A DNA stretch of 8,669 nt from Bacillota bacterium (GTDB lineage Bacteria; Bacillota; Dethiobacteria; Dethiobacterales; Dethiobacteraceae): the NCBI GenBank assembly GCA_018725345.1, contig QLUI01000057.1:1-8669 (forward strand), in the 5' to 3' direction. Each line of letters begins with the position of its first letter. Position 1 is the first letter of the stretch. Under the pieces are notes generated by a model. That model was not told the DNA's origin. It ran no database searches and saw only the letters and a program-made list of their open reading frames with translations. Shown piece by piece: positions 1 through 6,274 of the stretch. A program made the position numbers and the translations under genes.

Positions 1-118
1 CTTGATGGCAGCTTTTGCACATTGAGTCTGCTGTCTCTTTCATTCGATCTCCTTGTGTGTAGTAACATTTCCTTTTACATTACGCCTGCAGGGAATGGCT
101 ACCATATTGCCTTGTTAC

Positions 119-661
119 TTAATCAAAGGTGCGATGTTTATTGTGGATTTTCCAATTTCTCTGACAAAAGTATCTACGAATACTATGCGCCATATTAGAG
201 GGCCAGCGAAAGTTGCTCCCGGCAATAACCCTTTTATGAAGAGCGCCAAACACCGGCTCAATAGGATTGAGCCAAGGACTATAGGTGGGCAGAGGCAAGA
301 CCTTCAGCCTAACCTTGCCTTTTCTGTTCCAAGAGCTAATCCAATCATTCAATGCTTTAGCTTCGTGGGCCTTGGCATTATCCCAGATAAGATAGAGGGT
401 AGCCATATCCTTATGCAGATTAGCCAGTCGGTGGATAAACTTCTCCATTACCTTACAGCCCTTGCTATTATCTATATGGTGATACACCTTGCCAGGATTA
501 GTCTTCAACGCACCAAAGACAACCAACCTGCCCTTAGTCTTCCATGTAGAGGGAGTTTTGTAAACCTCTTCTGCAGGATGCCATCTTTGTCCAGGCTGTG
601 GTTTGACCAAGTAAGGCCCGGCCTCATCCACATAAAAGGCTACTTCTTTAGTTTTGTCCAT
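119..661 (-). CDS. IS630-family transposase, catalytic DDE part (orfB)
   Basis: This is the DDE catalytic domain of the IS630 transposase. Counting from the ATG at 659-661, the first Asp is D12 in FYVDEAG, the second is D94 in LIWDNAKAH, and the Glu is E135 in YSPWLNPIEPVF. All three are hallmark IS630 motifs and all are present. The frame stays open upstream of this ATG back to the eight-A run at 687-694 and encodes KRIEKTLRDMDK, which continues the homology from orfA. The natural product is therefore probably a -1 fusion of about 355 residues, the usual length for the family. The ATG may allow some separate expression, but no convincing ribosome-binding site precedes it. The enzyme looks active. 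Confidence 0.85.
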   Translation of the reverse strand: MDKTKEVAFYVDEAGPYLVKPQPGQRWHPAEEVYKTPSTWKTKGRLVVFGALKTNPGKVYHHIDNSKGCKVMEKFIHRLANLHKDMATLYLIWDNAKAHEAKALNDWISSWNRKGKVRLKVLPLPTYSPWLNPIEPVFGALHKRVIAGSNFRWPSNMAHSIRRYFCQRNWKIHNKHRTFD

Positions 662-1176
662 ATCCCTAAGCGTCTTCTCAATGCGCTTTTTTTTAGCTCA
701 TACTCTGGATCTGGAGAAGTAATCCAGCGCTTGGAGCGTTTATACGAGTATCCCTCCGCTTTGATAATCCGGCCCAGATGGACATGGCTAATGCCCCCGA
801 CAATCTTTCTTTGCTGGATAACCTTAGCTAAGTCCCTTAAGCTCCAGCTACTTAAGCTTAAACCTAATGTAGCAGGTTTAGTCTTTAGTAGCTTAATAAT
901 CTCCTTTCTTCCTTTAGGACTTATTTCCAAAGGCCTGCCAAGAGAATATCGGGGAAGAAGACCATCTATACCTTCTTGGTTAAAACGCCTTATCCACTTA
1001 CGAACCTTGTTAAGATGTAAGTCCACATATCCGGCGATCTCAGTTGCCTTAAGGCCTTTGTTCGAAAGTTCTATTGCCCTCGCCCGTTTGTATAAGCGAA
1101 GATTATTTACCTTGAGCAACTCTTTTAATCGCCCTAATTCCTTAGGCTTTAGTTTTCTTACAAATATGGGTTTCAT
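640..1176 (-). CDS. IS630-family transposase, N-terminal part (orfA)
   Basis: This is the DNA-binding half of an IS630/Tc1-like transposase, 178 residues. A helix-turn-helix region sits at about residues 20-75, containing RARAIELSNKGLKATEIAG and a following RKWIRRFNQEGI helix. A linker leads to WITSPDPEYELKK, the usual lead-in to the catalytic domain. I chose the ATG at 1174-1176 over the GTG at 1183-1185, because GGAGG at 1185-1189 is 8 bases before the ATG but abuts the GTG. The frame ends at 640, just after the catalytic part has opened in the -1 frame. Without slippage the cell makes only this DNA-binding fragment, which in other insertion sequences can act as an inhibitor. That role here is inferred. 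Confidence 0.85.
   Translation of the reverse strand: MKPIFVRKLKPKELGRLKELLKVNNLRLYKRARAIELSNKGLKATEIAGYVDLHLNKVRKWIRRFNQEGIDGLLPRYSLGRPLEISPKGRKEIIKLLKTKPATLGLSLSSWSLRDLAKVIQQRKIVGGISHVHLGRIIKAEGYSYKRSKRWITSPDPEYELKKSALRRRLGIWTKLKK
687..694 (-). promoter_or_regulatory. Slippery A8 run for -1 frameshift in the IS630 transposase
   Basis: On the minus strand the orfA frame reads CTA AAA AAA AGC, giving an in-frame A_AAA_AAA heptamer. A one-base backward slip continues as AAG CGC ATT GAG and stays open through to orfB. The protein similarity passes smoothly from one frame to the other exactly here. Ribosomal frameshifting or transcriptional slippage on A runs is known for split IS630-type transposases. 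An ordinary inactivating frameshift cannot be excluded, but the homopolymer position and intact catalytic residues favour a programmed event. Confidence 0.7.
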
Positions 1177-1198
1177 AGCTACCACCTCCAGTAGCTAT
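1175..1198 (-). promoter_or_regulatory. Perfect 8-bp inverted repeat enclosing the transposase ribosome-binding site
   Basis: ATAGCTAC at 1175-1182 and GTAGCTAT at 1191-1198 are exact reverse complements separated by 8 bases. In the leftward mRNA the 8-base loop holds GGAGG. The downstream arm contains the first two bases of the start codon. The upstream arm overlaps the -10 box at 1197-1202. The structure could be a protein-binding site, an RNA hairpin, or both. Confidence 0.6.
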
Positions 1199-1225
1199 TA
1201 TAACCCAGTTCCTCACTTTACGCAA
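1197..1225 (-). promoter_or_regulatory. Candidate promoter of the IS630 transposase
   Basis: Read leftward there is TTGCGT at 1220-1225, a 17-base spacer and a perfect TATAAT at 1197-1202. The -10 box and spacing are consensus for a sigma-70-type factor. The -35 box keeps only the TTG core. Transcription would begin near 1190, leaving a leader of about 15 bases that still contains GGAGG. Confidence 0.5.
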
Positions 1226-1272
1226 CCTTTATTTATGTTACAGAGCACAATGGGGTATAATATCAGACGGAC

Positions 1273-1303
1273 TTGGCTGAATACTTACAAAAATAGTTAT
1301 AAT
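1273..1303 (+). promoter_or_regulatory. Candidate promoter of the ISDol1-like transposase
   Basis: TTGGCT at 1273-1278 and a perfect TATAAT at 1298-1303 are separated by 19 bases, longer than ideal. A second TATAAT lies at 1256-1261 but has a poor -35 box. Another possible -10 (TATAAC, 1331-1336) lies nearer the gene. At least one probably drives the rightward transposase at 1383. I cannot say which. Confidence 0.35.
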
Positions 1304-1330
1304 TTTCCCCTCAAACTGCACGGAATATGG
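1299..1330 (+). repeat. Upstream block repeated at 4318-4348, copy 1
   Basis: The block begins ATAATTTTCCCCT and ends CGGAATATGG. It aligns with 4318-4348 in the same orientation with one gap. The first 7, the following CCCCT and the last 10 bases are identical apart from one central substitution between the first two runs. It lies just upstream of the ISDol1-like transposase, so it may be part of that element's left end or promoter region. Confidence 0.55.
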
Positions 1331-1382
1331 TATAACGTCATCGAGAAGCGTGCAGTTATATAAAAATCAAGGAGGCGAAAAT

Positions 1383-2720
1383 ATGTATACTTCAGAATCA
1401 AAAAACCATCAATACAGTTTTACGCATGATTGGTTCGTTGTGCCTAAGCTTGACGAAAATCACGAGCTCGTTAAAATCTCTAAGGCGATAAACTGGCCGG
1501 TTCTCTCGGATAAACTGGCTCAATTCTACTGTCCGGACAACGGCCGTCCGACCAAACCTTCCCGCGCCAAAGTTGGGCTCTTAATTTTAAAGCACCTGTA
1601 TCAATTCTCCGACGAAGACTCAGTTGATCTTATCAAACGCGACCTTTATGCGCAATATCTCTGCGATATCTCATTTGGCGAAGCAATTAAATTCATTCAT
1701 CCGACCACTTTGGTCAAATTCAGAAAAAAAATAGGATTACCCGGAATAAAACTCATTGAAGAAGAAGTCTTAAATTCCTTAAAAAGAGCAAAACTCTTAA
1801 AAGGCAGAAAACTTGTCTGTGATACAACAGTTGTGCCTTCCAATATCAGTTATCCTACGGACATCTCTTTACTGGAAAAAGTCCGCGCGAAGACTGTCGG
1901 TATCCTGGAAAAAGCCAAACAATTCGGCGCGCATACTTACCGCACCTATAAAAGAACCGCTAAGAAAATCTTCGTCATTTACCAAAAGATTCGGCATCAC
2001 ACTATTCAATCTCGCAGAAGAACTCAAAAGAAAATCCTGCAATTCTCCAGAAGAAATGTCGCGCAGCTAAAAGACGCTTTGGAAAAGCTCTCTTCCGGAG
2101 CGGATAATTCCTTAAATAAAGTAAAGGAACGCTTTTTAAAACAATCTAAACAATTCTTAACTACCGCCTCAACTATAGTTGAACAACAAAAAGATATCTA
2201 CCGAAAATTACCCGTCAAAGATCGTATTGTTTCGGCGCATCAGCCGCACATCAGGCCGATGGTCAGAGGCAAATATCCGGTAGAAGTAGAATTCGGGCCA
2301 AAGCTCCTGCTTAACTTGAAAAACAACTTTTTGTTCTTAGAGCATCTCTCCTTTAATAATACCCCCGACAGCCAACTTTTAGATGCCAGCCTCAAAGGTT
2401 ATCAAGAACGTTTCTACAGTCTACCAACACAGTTAGCCGCGGATAGGGGTTTTTGGTCAAAGGAAAATTATCAATTGGCTAAAGACTACAATATCCGTAA
2501 GATCGCCATAGAAAACAAAGGTAAATCCAGTTATCTTGAGGGCAAACCCTTTAGAGAGCGCCTGCGCCGATTAAGATGTTCTATCGAAGCTAAGATAAGC
2601 TTAAGCAAACGCAAATACGGCTTAAACCGCATCCGTTACACGATGCCTTCGGGTGAAGAAATGTGGGTAAGGCTCGGGCTTATGGCTATGAACTTAAAAA
2701 CATCCACTGGTTACGGTTAA
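1383..2720 (+). CDS. DDE transposase, ISDol1/ISNCY-like (IS5-type fold)
   Basis: A 445-residue transposase that cuts and joins DNA ends. The N-terminal part (about 30-120) has the DUF772-like look of IS5/IS1182-type enzymes (GRPTKPSRAKVGLLILKHL, then HPTTLVKFRKKIG). The first Asp is D147 in CDTTVVPSNISYPTD, the second is D354 in AADRGFWS, and the Glu is E402 in SIEAKISLSKRKYGLNRIRY. A long basic insert of about 200 residues, rich in Lys, Arg and Gln, lies between the first two Asp residues. The PTD motif and the IEAKISLSKRKYG block resemble the ISDol1 group of ISNCY; that assignment is from memory of the family. The ATG at 1383 is chosen over the GTG at 1350 because AAGGAGG (1369-1375) sits 7 bases before it. 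No frameshift or missing catalytic residue is seen. Clear terminal inverted repeats were not found. Confidence 0.88.
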   Translation: MYTSESKNHQYSFTHDWFVVPKLDENHELVKISKAINWPVLSDKLAQFYCPDNGRPTKPSRAKVGLLILKHLYQFSDEDSVDLIKRDLYAQYLCDISFGEAIKFIHPTTLVKFRKKIGLPGIKLIEEEVLNSLKRAKLLKGRKLVCDTTVVPSNISYPTDISLLEKVRAKTVGILEKAKQFGAHTYRTYKRTAKKIFVIYQKIRHHTIQSRRRTQKKILQFSRRNVAQLKDALEKLSSGADNSLNKVKERFLKQSKQFLTTASTIVEQQKDIYRKLPVKDRIVSAHQPHIRPMVRGKYPVEVEFGPKLLLNLKNNFLFLEHLSFNNTPDSQLLDASLKGYQERFYSLPTQLAADRGFWSKENYQLAKDYNIRKIAIENKGKSSYLEGKPFRERLRRLRCSIEAKISLSKRKYGLNRIRYTMPSGEEMWVRLGLMAMNLKTSTGYG

Positions 2721-2845
2721 AGATTAACAGATTTTCAAGGAACAAAAGAGAAAATGAAAAAGATAACAAAAAAACGATAAAACCCAAGAGCTAAGAATAC
2801 AACAATTTTTTAAACCAACCCCAAAAAAACTGGAAACAGGGTTTT
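2721..2845. other. A-rich spacer between two insertion sequences
   Basis: This short non-coding stretch is strikingly A-rich on the plus strand with few T residues. It presumably holds the right end of the ISDol1-like element and the left end of the IS1182-like element. I see no convincing terminator hairpin after the stop at 2720. Confidence 0.5.
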
Positions 2846-4082
2846 TCAGGACGAATTAATTATTTTACTGATATTGTGGGTTAGGCACATCAAGATGAAT
2901 TCTCCTTTTACTTTTCCCTTTCCCCGCATATTCATTATTATCTTTGACCGGTTCCATTTCATGTTGCCAAATACGGGCTGGAACGGTGTAACTCTCGCTT
3001 TTTGTAGATTTCCTTCCCCTCTTCGCTTCGTAACTTATCCCTCATCTTTTTTTGTAATGGTTCACGGCCATCTTGTGTTATTGTTCTTATTTCTGCTTTG
3101 GTACATTTAGCCTTAACAGGATAGGAATTGCATTCAGTTCCACGATAAATTGTTATTTCTCTTTCCTTGCGTTTTGTTTTGGTGTAAGGTGTTAAGGTTT
3201 TGCCTTCAGGGCAATGGTAGGAGTCCGCGGCTTGTTCATAAACGAAATTGCTTTTGTCGTATCGGGTTTCTACTCCTTCCTTCTTATCCAAACCCTCTAT
3301 TTTGTTGTCTGGAATGTATGCATCTACTTCTTTGACTTCTATATACTCAAGATTGTCGTAGGAAGAATATCCGGCATCCGCGCTTATTTGTTCTGGTAGG
3401 CCCCTTAAGATTTTGCTCTACCTGTGCTATCATAGGCTTTAATTGATAATGGTCGGTTGCTTCCTGTGTTAGGTCGCTGGCAACAATAATCTGCTCCTGG
3501 GAATCTACGGCAATCTGGCCATTGTAACGAAGGCTGGATTACCTTCTTGGAATCCTGCATCAGGTGAGCACCTGGGTCGGTAATGTTAACCTTGTTTAAT
3601 TCTTCTTCGGCTAACTGCTTACTTGCTTCTTTTAGTTTCTTTAACCGGTACTTTTTATCCCTTATTTCTTCAGGAATACCGCTGCCGTTGCTGTCTTTAC
3701 CATAGAGCAAATCTTCGCGTTCATCTACTTCTTTAGCGCGGGTTAATAAGCCGTCTATCTCTGCGGTTATCTTTGCTATCTCCTTGTTTAGAGATTCCTT
3801 TTCCCTTGTTTGTCTAACTGAAGCATTGGCTTTTAACTTTGTTCCGTCAAAGGCGATGTGGCCTAAACCGACCATACCTAAACTCGCGCATAGCCTTACT
3901 GCCTCAATAAATATCTGTTTGATGTCTTCTGCGTGTTTGGATCTGAACAAACAGATGGTGTGAAAATCAGGTTTTTGCATCCCGGCTAAATACATAAAAG
4001 CGGTATCAGTGTTTACCGCTCGTTCTGTTCTCCGGAAGCTATATATACTCTGGCTGTAGGCATAAAGCAATACTTTAAGCAT
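2846..4082 (-). pseudogene. IS1182-family transposase, multiply frameshifted
   Basis: Pieces in three frames read together as one IS1182 transposase. Frame 1 (4082 to about 3527) starts MLKVLLYAYSQ and holds the first Asp in HIAFDGTKLKANAS (D79), followed by a Lys/Glu-rich helical insert. A one-base insertion near 3526-3527 shifts to YNGQIAVDSQEQIIVASDLTQ. A second extra base in the CCCC run at 3401-3404 shifts to LPEQISADAGYSS, which carries the second Asp. A third shift between about 2981 and 2999 leads to PVFGNMKWNRSK and a C-terminal GEFILMCLTHNISKIINSS ending at 2846. The codon where the family has Glu before PVFG reads CAG (Gln) at 2978-2980. The N-terminal domain expected before MLKVLLYAYS is not recognisable. 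Family identity is strong. The element cannot make active enzyme. Confidence 0.88.
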
Positions 4083-4120
4083 TTAGACCCCCTGCTTTCT
4101 TCATTTTTTAATGTGACTAT

Positions 4121-4149
4121 ATTATACAGGATATCTAAATGTTTGTCAA
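4121..4149 (-). promoter_or_regulatory. Perfect consensus promoter upstream of the dead IS1182 gene
   Basis: Read leftward there is TTGACA (4144-4149), exactly 17 bases, then TATAAT (4121-4126). Both hexamers and the spacing match the sigma-70 consensus completely. Transcription would start near 4114 and run into the transposase pseudogene. A purine-rich AGGGGG lies shortly before the ATG at 4080-4082. Confidence 0.7.
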
Positions 4150-4317
4150 GAAGGAAATTGTCTTTTATTCTGGGTAAACTTATACGTAAATTAAGAATAT
4201 ATCTACTCATACAATAATAACCTGGATCGGCCAATAAAAGTTTGTTTTTTAAGGTATATGTGACTACATGGGACTCCATAGTTTGCAGGGTTTTTGTTTA
4301 ACAGCAACGACATTTGC

Positions 4318-4348
4318 ATAATTTACCCCTTTTCATTGCGGAATATGG
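4318..4348 (+). repeat. Upstream block repeated from 1299-1330, copy 2
   Basis: ATAATTTACCCCT at 4318-4330 and CGGAATATGG at 4339-4348 repeat the block found before the ISDol1-like transposase, in the same orientation. Here no transposase follows: the MITE begins 18 bases later. It may be a leftover end of a second copy of that element. Confidence 0.5.
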
Positions 4349-4366
4349 GTTATATCTCCCGTTTCC

Positions 4367-4534
4367 TAGTGTGGTGTCTCACAAATCCCTTGACATTTGA
4401 TTCTACTCTGAGTTGTCATTGCGAGCGACCAAAGGGAGCGTGGCAATCTCAACTTTTAGACGGAGATTGCTTCGTCGCTATCGCTCCTCGCAATGACAGT
4501 CCAAATGTAAAGAAGTGTTGGATTCACCACACTA
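4367..4534. mobile_element. 168-bp TA-flanked MITE with CTAGTGTGGTG ends
   Basis: CTAGTGTGGTG at 4366-4376 is the exact reverse complement of CACCACACTAG at 4525-4535. After an equal 13-base interval on both sides the arms match again: TTGACATTTG at 4390-4399 against CAAATGTAAA at 4502-4511, 9 of 10. A TA dinucleotide sits at each outer edge (4367-4368 and 4533-4534), as expected for elements moved by IS630/Tc1-type transposases. The element codes for nothing believable. The repeat 4414-4498 lies at its centre. The resident IS630 has different visible ends, so its parent is unlikely to be that copy. Confidence 0.75.
4414..4498. repeat. Interspersed palindromic repeat (GTCATTGCGAG type)
   Basis: The left arm 4414-4450 starts TGTCATTGCGAG and ends CAATCTC. 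The right arm 4463-4498 starts GAGATTGC and ends CTCGCAATGACA. The first 12 and last 7 bases of the arms pair perfectly, with variable middles and a 12-base loop. Sequences of this kind recur in many unrelated bacterial genomes and give spurious peptides such as CHCERPKGAWQSQ when translated. RNA from either strand would fold into a long hairpin. Confidence 0.8.
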
Positions 4535-4535
4535 G

Positions 4536-4779
4536 CCTAAAAGCAATCCTGTAAAGGCTTTGCGGATTTTACAACTTTCTGAAGCTAACCTATTACAGGC
4601 AGGCATTAAGGCATTAGAGCAGGATTACCCAGTAACCTTTAAGAAGAACGCCGGTTGCTTTATGTTGCTATGAGCCGGGCCAGGGAACGTTTGTGGCTTT
4701 TATTTGTTGTCAAAAACAATCAAGTCCGACCACATCCATTTTTCGTACACTTCATTTCCTGCCGGCATAGGTACCTCAA
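4536..4779. other. Gene-poor stretch with a 45-codon open remnant
   Basis: Immediately after the MITE an open plus-strand frame runs from 4536 to a TGA at 4671-4673, with no start codon or ribosome-binding site of its own. It reads SNPVKALRILQLSEANLLQ and then a Lys-containing tail ending AGCFMLL. It looks more protein-like than a random frame and could be the 3' end of a gene cut off by the MITE, but I do not recognise it. The remaining bases to 4779 show no gene. No terminator with a U-tract is visible after the leftward hydrolase gene that ends at 4780. Confidence 0.3.
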
Positions 4780-5805
4780 TTATATGGACATCTCATAGAG
4801 CCGTCGCGGGTTATCCTGTAAAAATAGGTTGATAGTCTCTGCGTCGATGTCCTGCTCGCACATCATCGGGACGATATTGTTCAAAATATGGTCATAGCCC
4901 CAGCCGCCATAACGGTGGAGCATGCTTTTTAGGCAAATGTCATTGGTAATCAGGATCTGTTTTTCGTATCCTTCGTTCAGCAGGGTCTTAATTGTCCGAA
5001 CTCGTTCAATGTCCCGGGAAAAAGTCCGCAGCCGGTCAACGTAGAATTCCTTGCCGAAGTTGTCAAACTCAACGAATACCTCCCGCTTGAGTAAAGAGCG
5101 GATGTACGGCAAATCAATCTGCACGTCGGCATGACAGATCACAATCTTGGGAGGAATGCCACCCCGATTTATAAGCAAGTCAACGATTTCAAGTCCAAAC
5201 CTGCCCCAGGGGTCGGTGTGAACCTGGACTGCCGCCCCGGTTTGTTTAAAGGCAAGCCCGGTGGCAACCAGGTTCTTCCGCTCGTTCGGGTGTATCGGGT
5301 TGCTGGTGCCGATTTCACCGATAACGCCGGCTTTGATGTCCGTCCCGTCAATGCCGACCGTCAATTCTCCAACCATCCGGTCGGCAATCTCTTCGGCAGA
5401 CCAGCCATCCATTTCAGCCGGATGGGTATCGTGGGTATAGTATCCGCAGCCGGCAACTATATTCAGCCCTGTTCGCAAAGCCACTTCGCGCAATTTCCCC
5501 GGGTTTCTGTTAATGCCGGCAGAGGTGCAGTCAACGATGGTGCTCCCGCCTGATGTTTTGAACCGCTGTGTTTCTTGAATCGCCAGTTCCACATCGTCCA
5601 GTACCAGGTTGTCTTTAATGGCGTGGGGATTCAGGCGGACAGTCCCCAAATTCTCCATCCCCAGAATCTGGCGGCTGATGCGTTGTTTTTCAGGGTCCTT
5701 AAATTCCGTGAACTGATTACGCAGGTCAATAAACAGGTGGTCGTGCGAGAGAGTTATTCCCATTTTCTGCGTATCAACCGGACCGGTCACGGTCATTAGT
5801 TTCAT
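4780..5805 (-). CDS. Phosphotriesterase-family metal-dependent hydrolase (Php-like)
   Basis: A 341-residue amidohydrolase-superfamily TIM barrel, full length for the family (COG1735). Binuclear-metal ligands are visible in order: H21 and H23 (LSHDHLF), bridging E164 (AGVIGEIGTS), H196 (VQVHTDPWG), H225 (VICHADV) and D289 (LITNDICL). The C-terminus ends with the typical NPRRLYEM. True phosphotriesterase has a carboxylated Lys as bridge. Glu at that place is the arrangement of E. coli Php and relatives, so lactone, phosphate-ester or sugar-derived substrates are more likely than pesticides. No signal peptide is seen, so it should be cytoplasmic. The start ATG at 5803-5805 has a modest GGGGT upstream. 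An ATG three codons in is an alternative. It lies 45 bases after the ASRT gene and is last in the cluster. Confidence 0.9.
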   Translation of the reverse strand: MKLMTVTGPVDTQKMGITLSHDHLFIDLRNQFTEFKDPEKQRISRQILGMENLGTVRLNPHAIKDNLVLDDVELAIQETQRFKTSGGSTIVDCTSAGINRNPGKLREVALRTGLNIVAGCGYYTHDTHPAEMDGWSAEEIADRMVGELTVGIDGTDIKAGVIGEIGTSNPIHPNERKNLVATGLAFKQTGAAVQVHTDPWGRFGLEIVDLLINRGGIPPKIVICHADVQIDLPYIRSLLKREVFVEFDNFGKEFYVDRLRTFSRDIERVRTIKTLLNEGYEKQILITNDICLKSMLHRYGGWGYDHILNNIVPMMCEQDIDAETINLFLQDNPRRLYEMSI

Positions 5806-5850
5806 CGTTTTACCCCGGAGTTCATGTTAAATAAAGGAAGACGAACTGGG

Positions 5851-6231
5851 TCATTCGCAGAATCCGATACCCATATAGTATGCCAGATTCTCCTGGGTGG
5901 TATCAAGCCGGCCGAATTGAACCACCACGTTCATATTGCTGCGAACGCGGAGCGCGTATTGGGTCAGCGCCGGAATACGGTGTCCGCCTACATCGCCGGG
6001 TTTGTCCATACGCAGACAAACTACCCGTCGCGCTCCAACGGCCATCGGAATATTCATTATCGGCTCTCTGTCTTCAAAATAAAGGTCTATCTTTATGTCA
6101 GCCGGCTCATCGTTGACGTTCAGAATCATCAGGGCTTCATGGGCATCAAGGGAGCCCCCACCCGTCTTTGCCGGCAAATAACCGTCGGGGAAATACCAAA
6201 TTCTTGCGCCGCCTTTTATCTTTTTTGCCAT
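5851..6231 (-). CDS. ASRT-family protein (sensory rhodopsin transducer-like ligand-binding domain)
   Basis: A 126-residue single-domain protein resembling the Anabaena sensory rhodopsin transducer (PF07100). Shared landmarks are WYFPDGYLP near residue 12, HEALMILNVNDEPADIKI in the middle, YFEDREPI, the VGARRVVCLRM strand and the C-terminal VVVQFGRLDT. Family members form a small beta-sandwich proposed to bind small molecules or carbohydrates. Only a minority work with rhodopsin, and none is encoded here. The start is well supported by GGAAAGGAG (6236-6244) a few bases upstream. It sits between the collapsed URO-D gene and the phosphotriesterase-like gene on the same strand, so its job is probably linked to the substrate of this cluster as binding partner or sensor. 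That role is an inference. Confidence 0.85.
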   Translation of the reverse strand: MAKKIKGGARIWYFPDGYLPAKTGGGSLDAHEALMILNVNDEPADIKIDLYFEDREPIMNIPMAVGARRVVCLRMDKPGDVGGHRIPALTQYALRVRSNMNVVVQFGRLDTTQENLAYYMGIGFCE

Positions 6232-6259
6232 GTTGCTCCTTTCCTGTGGTTTGCGAAAT

Positions 6260-6272
6260 CCTGCCGGGCAGG
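6260..6272 (-). promoter_or_regulatory. Small GC-rich intercistronic hairpin
   Basis: CCTGC and GCAGG form a perfect 5-bp stem around three bases, just after the old URO-D stop (6275-6277) and before the ASRT ribosome-binding site. No run of U follows, so it is not a standard terminator. It may affect processing or stability of the polycistronic mRNA. Confidence 0.35.
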
Positions 6273-6274
6273 TC

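Larger units (their letters stand above)
62..1241 (-). mobile_element. IS630-family insertion sequence (approximate ends)
   Basis: The element contains a two-frame IS630 transposase read leftward. Ends are set by the best inverted pair I can find: GTAACAT at 62-68 and ATGTTAC at 1235-1241. A second weaker match lies further in (AATGGCTAC at 94-102 against GTAGCTATT at 1191-1199). The resulting length, about 1180 bases, is normal for the family. IS630 elements insert at TA and duplicate it. A TA lies at 60-61 directly outside the left end, but the right end is followed by AG, so the true boundary may be a few bases off or the duplication has decayed. The presence of the element is secure and its exact ends are not. 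Confidence 0.55.
2822..4296 (-). mobile_element. Degenerate IS1182-family insertion sequence (approximate ends)
   Basis: The element is defined by a broken IS1182 transposase and by a candidate terminal inverted repeat. AAAAAAACTGGAAAC at 2823-2837 matches the reverse complement of GTTTGCAGGGTTTTT at 4281-4295 in 12 of 15 positions. The left repeat starts 9 bases outside the transposase stop, a plausible arrangement. The resulting length, about 1475 bases, is short for the family and agrees with loss of the N-terminal coding region. The boundaries are an inference. Confidence 0.45.

Noticed and set aside
1..50. Possible IS1182-like coding trace at the left edge (minus strand QTQCAKAAIK)
   Set aside because: An 18-base stretch matches 14 positions of the IS1182 pseudogene around its KCTKAEI region, but a stop codon is close by and the stretch is too short to call.
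53..1363. Long plus-strand open frame of 436 codons
   Set aside because: It lies antisense to the IS630 transposase, has low-complexity Leu/Ser-rich sequence and no family likeness. The minus-strand frames carry complete DDE motifs.
2815..2848. Terminator-like AAAAAAACTGGAAACAGGG then T-run
   Set aside because: The pairing stem is only CTG/CAG plus A/T pairs with a bulge, and the sequence is better explained as the terminal repeat of the IS1182-like element.
4013..4279. Minus-strand 88-codon frame before the IS1182 pseudogene
   Set aside because: It contains MSRYI, which recalls some IS1182 starts, but the rest does not match the N-terminal domain and a perfect promoter lies inside it. It may hold decayed transposase sequence; not supportable as a gene.
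4366..4535. CRISPR-like repetition around the palindrome
   Set aside because: There are only two inverted arms and no direct repeats with spacers; it is a MITE with an internal palindrome.
4294..4554. Plus-strand frame reading CHCERPKGAWQSQ
   Set aside because: This is the well-known spurious translation of the GTCATTGCGAG palindromic repeat and crosses both MITE ends.
5131..5553. Plus-strand frame inside the phosphotriesterase-like gene
   Set aside because: A shadow of the real gene on the other strand, whose metal ligands and family ends are all in the minus frame.
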